This document shows positions 62,989 to 64,000 of a stretch of 64,000 nucleotides of DNA, one piece after another. The notes beneath the pieces were generated by a model, which saw only the letters and a list, made by a program, of their open reading frames with translations, was not told the DNA's origin and did no database searches. Within the stretch, counting starts at the first letter, position 1. Each line of letters begins with the position of its first letter. Position numbers and translations under genes: made by a program. Source of the DNA: Shimia sp. CNT1-13L.2 (GTDB taxonomy: Bacteria; Pseudomonadota; Alphaproteobacteria; Rhodobacterales; Rhodobacteraceae); the NCBI RefSeq assembly GCF_024331145.1, contig NZ_JANDJO010000006.1, positions 169,516 to 233,515 on the forward strand. The letters are read 5' to 3'.

Positions 62989-64000
62989 TCAAAACACGAA
63001 GTCAGCATCGCTGTAGGCAAGTCCCGTGCCGACGTCGGCAAATGCGACCCCTTTCAAAAGAATGCTGTTTGTCCCCACCACAATCTTGGCAAGACCGCCC
63101 TGATCCAAGAGGTGATTGTCGAGCAAATCCTGGAAATCGGTGATAGCTCTCACCCCTTTCAGGTTCAGAACTTCCTTATCGCTGGCATTGAAGCCAAAGA
63201 CCGTGTCCTGACCAAAGCCGTCCGCGAAGACGAACACATCAGCACCGCCACCGCCGGTCAGCTTATCGCGACCCGCGCCACCAAATAGGGTGTCTTGACC
63301 GTTGCCACCATTGAGCACATCCGCCTGGTTGCCACCGTAAAGCTTGTCGTTGCCCGCCCCGCCAAGGATACGGTCAAAACCGTTGTCGCCCCGGAAGACA
63401 TCGTTGCCACCGCCACCTTCGATGGTGTCGTTGCCCTTGCCACCCGACACCGTATCGCGCCCCGCTTTCAGGCCTTCAGCGTGATCAACAAAGACATCAT
63501 CGCCCGATCCAAGACTGGCCGTGTCACGCCCCTTGCCACCGACAACATAGTCGGCCCCGACGCCGCCATTGAGGCTATCTGCCCCCTTACCGCCCAGCAG
63601 CGTGTCCTTGCCACTGCCACCACTCAGCTTGTCGTTGCCGCCAAGTCCCGACAGGCTGTTGGCCTGGCCATCCCCTGTCATCACGTCACCGTAGGTCGAC
63701 CCTTCAAACGTCTCGATCCCAACAAAGACATCACCGGCTGCATCTCCCGCATTGTTTGAAGACTCCAGTAGATCAACCGTGACGCCGAAAAGGGCAGTCA
63801 CATAGGAAACCCGATCGATGCCATCGCCTCCGTCCAAAATATCCGCACCGGCTCCTCCCCACAGTACGTCGTCTCCACCACCTGCCAACAAATGGTCATT
63901 TCCCGCGCCGCCGTCGATGCTGTCGATGCCGCCGTTGCCATAAAGCACGTCATTGCCCAACCCGCCCAGAAGCGTGTCGTTCAGATCGCCGCCCACAAGC
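62989..64000 (-). CDS. RTX-repeat calcium-binding protein, N-terminus beyond window
   Basis: At least 337 C-terminal residues are visible; the gene continues past the right edge. It is made of glycine/aspartate-rich nonapeptide RTX repeats (GGxGxDxxx), for example GGLGNDVLYG, GGAGNDHLLAG and GGSGKDTLLGG. A C-terminal segment of about 60 residues ends in DADFVF, typical of the type I secretion signal. A hedgehog-like or haemolysin-like catalytic domain would be upstream. It is exported by an ABC-type system not in the window. Confidence 0.92.
   Translation of the reverse strand, partial: LVGGDLNDTLLGGLGNDVLYGNGGIDSIDGGAGNDHLLAGGGDDVLWGGAGADILDGGDGIDRVSYVTALFGVTVDLLESSNNAGDAAGDVFVGIETFEGSTYGDVMTGDGQANSLSGLGGNDKLSGGSGKDTLLGGKGADSLNGGVGADYVVGGKGRDTASLGSGDDVFVDHAEGLKAGRDTVSGGKGNDTIEGGGGNDVFRGDNGFDRILGGAGNDKLYGGNQADVLNGGNGQDTLFGGAGRDKLTGGGGADVFVFADGFGQDTVFGFNASDKEVLNLKGVRAITDFQDLLDNHLLDQGGLAKIVVGTNSILLKGVAFADVGTGLAYSDADFVF

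Noticed and set aside
62989..64000. Regularly repeated sequence that could be taken for a CRISPR array
   Set aside because: The periodicity is that of RTX nonapeptides in a continuous reading frame; repeats are degenerate and there are no spacers.

Overview
The window looks like a chromosome segment of an alphaproteobacterium of the Rhodobacteraceae (Roseobacter group). The evidence is high-GC coding sequence, a complete Rhodobacter-type gene transfer agent (GTA) cluster, a LexA box of the alphaproteobacterial GTTC-N7-GTTC type in front of uvrA, a three-gene pyruvate dehydrogenase operon whose E1-beta subunit carries its own lipoyl domain, a valine-degradation cluster, and a large RTX-repeat protein. 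No tRNA, rRNA, insertion sequence or CRISPR array was seen. All calls come from reading the sequence; no database search was run.

Layout. 1-5.3 kb: end of a secreted DsrE-like gene, a YbdK-type carboxylate-amine ligase, three valine-catabolism genes (isobutyryl-CoA dehydrogenase, 3-hydroxyisobutyryl-CoA hydrolase, 3-hydroxyisobutyrate dehydrogenase) and a DUF2892 protein. 5.3-22.8 kb: uvrA with its SOS box, a rhodanese, a methyltransferase, lipoamide dehydrogenase, DUF924, an MFS carrier, queA, a 1,074-residue AsmA-like protein, bcp with DUF455, an M23 peptidase overlapping a bactofilin, a DUF3179 protein and two cyclophilins. 22.8-28.3 kb: pgk, class I aldolase, an OxyR-like regulator without redox cysteines facing two small genes, and aidB. 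28.4-34.5 kb: ftsB, pdhA-pdhB-pdhC, a potassium-channel-like protein, a 31-residue membrane microprotein gene, cysE and a DksA/TraR zinc-finger protein.

34.5-48.7 kb: the GTA cluster, entirely on the minus strand, from gp1 (small terminase) to gp15 (megatron/host specificity) plus a trailing DUF7742 gene. Every structural gene is intact except gp8 (tail terminator), which is split by a single-base shift at a run of six G. 48.8-54.6 kb: mltG, fabF, a HisA paralogue, acpP, fabG and fabD, a fatty-acid synthesis block transcribed towards the GTA cluster's promoter end. 54.7-64 kb: a cytochrome b561-YceI fusion, a stand-alone YceI protein, a two-helix membrane protein, the rpsF-rpsR-rplI operon with a structured leader, DUF1330, trigger factor, a porin, an 889-base gene-free region rich in dyads, and the C-terminal part of an RTX protein that leaves the window.

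Points most worth a second look are the broken or recoded GTA gp8, the 31-residue microprotein with its own promoter and strong Shine-Dalgarno, the cysteine-less OxyR-like regulator and its small divergent genes, the HisA paralogue with Asp8 replaced by Glu inside the fatty-acid locus, and the cluster of GTTGC/GCAAC dyads beside the porin.
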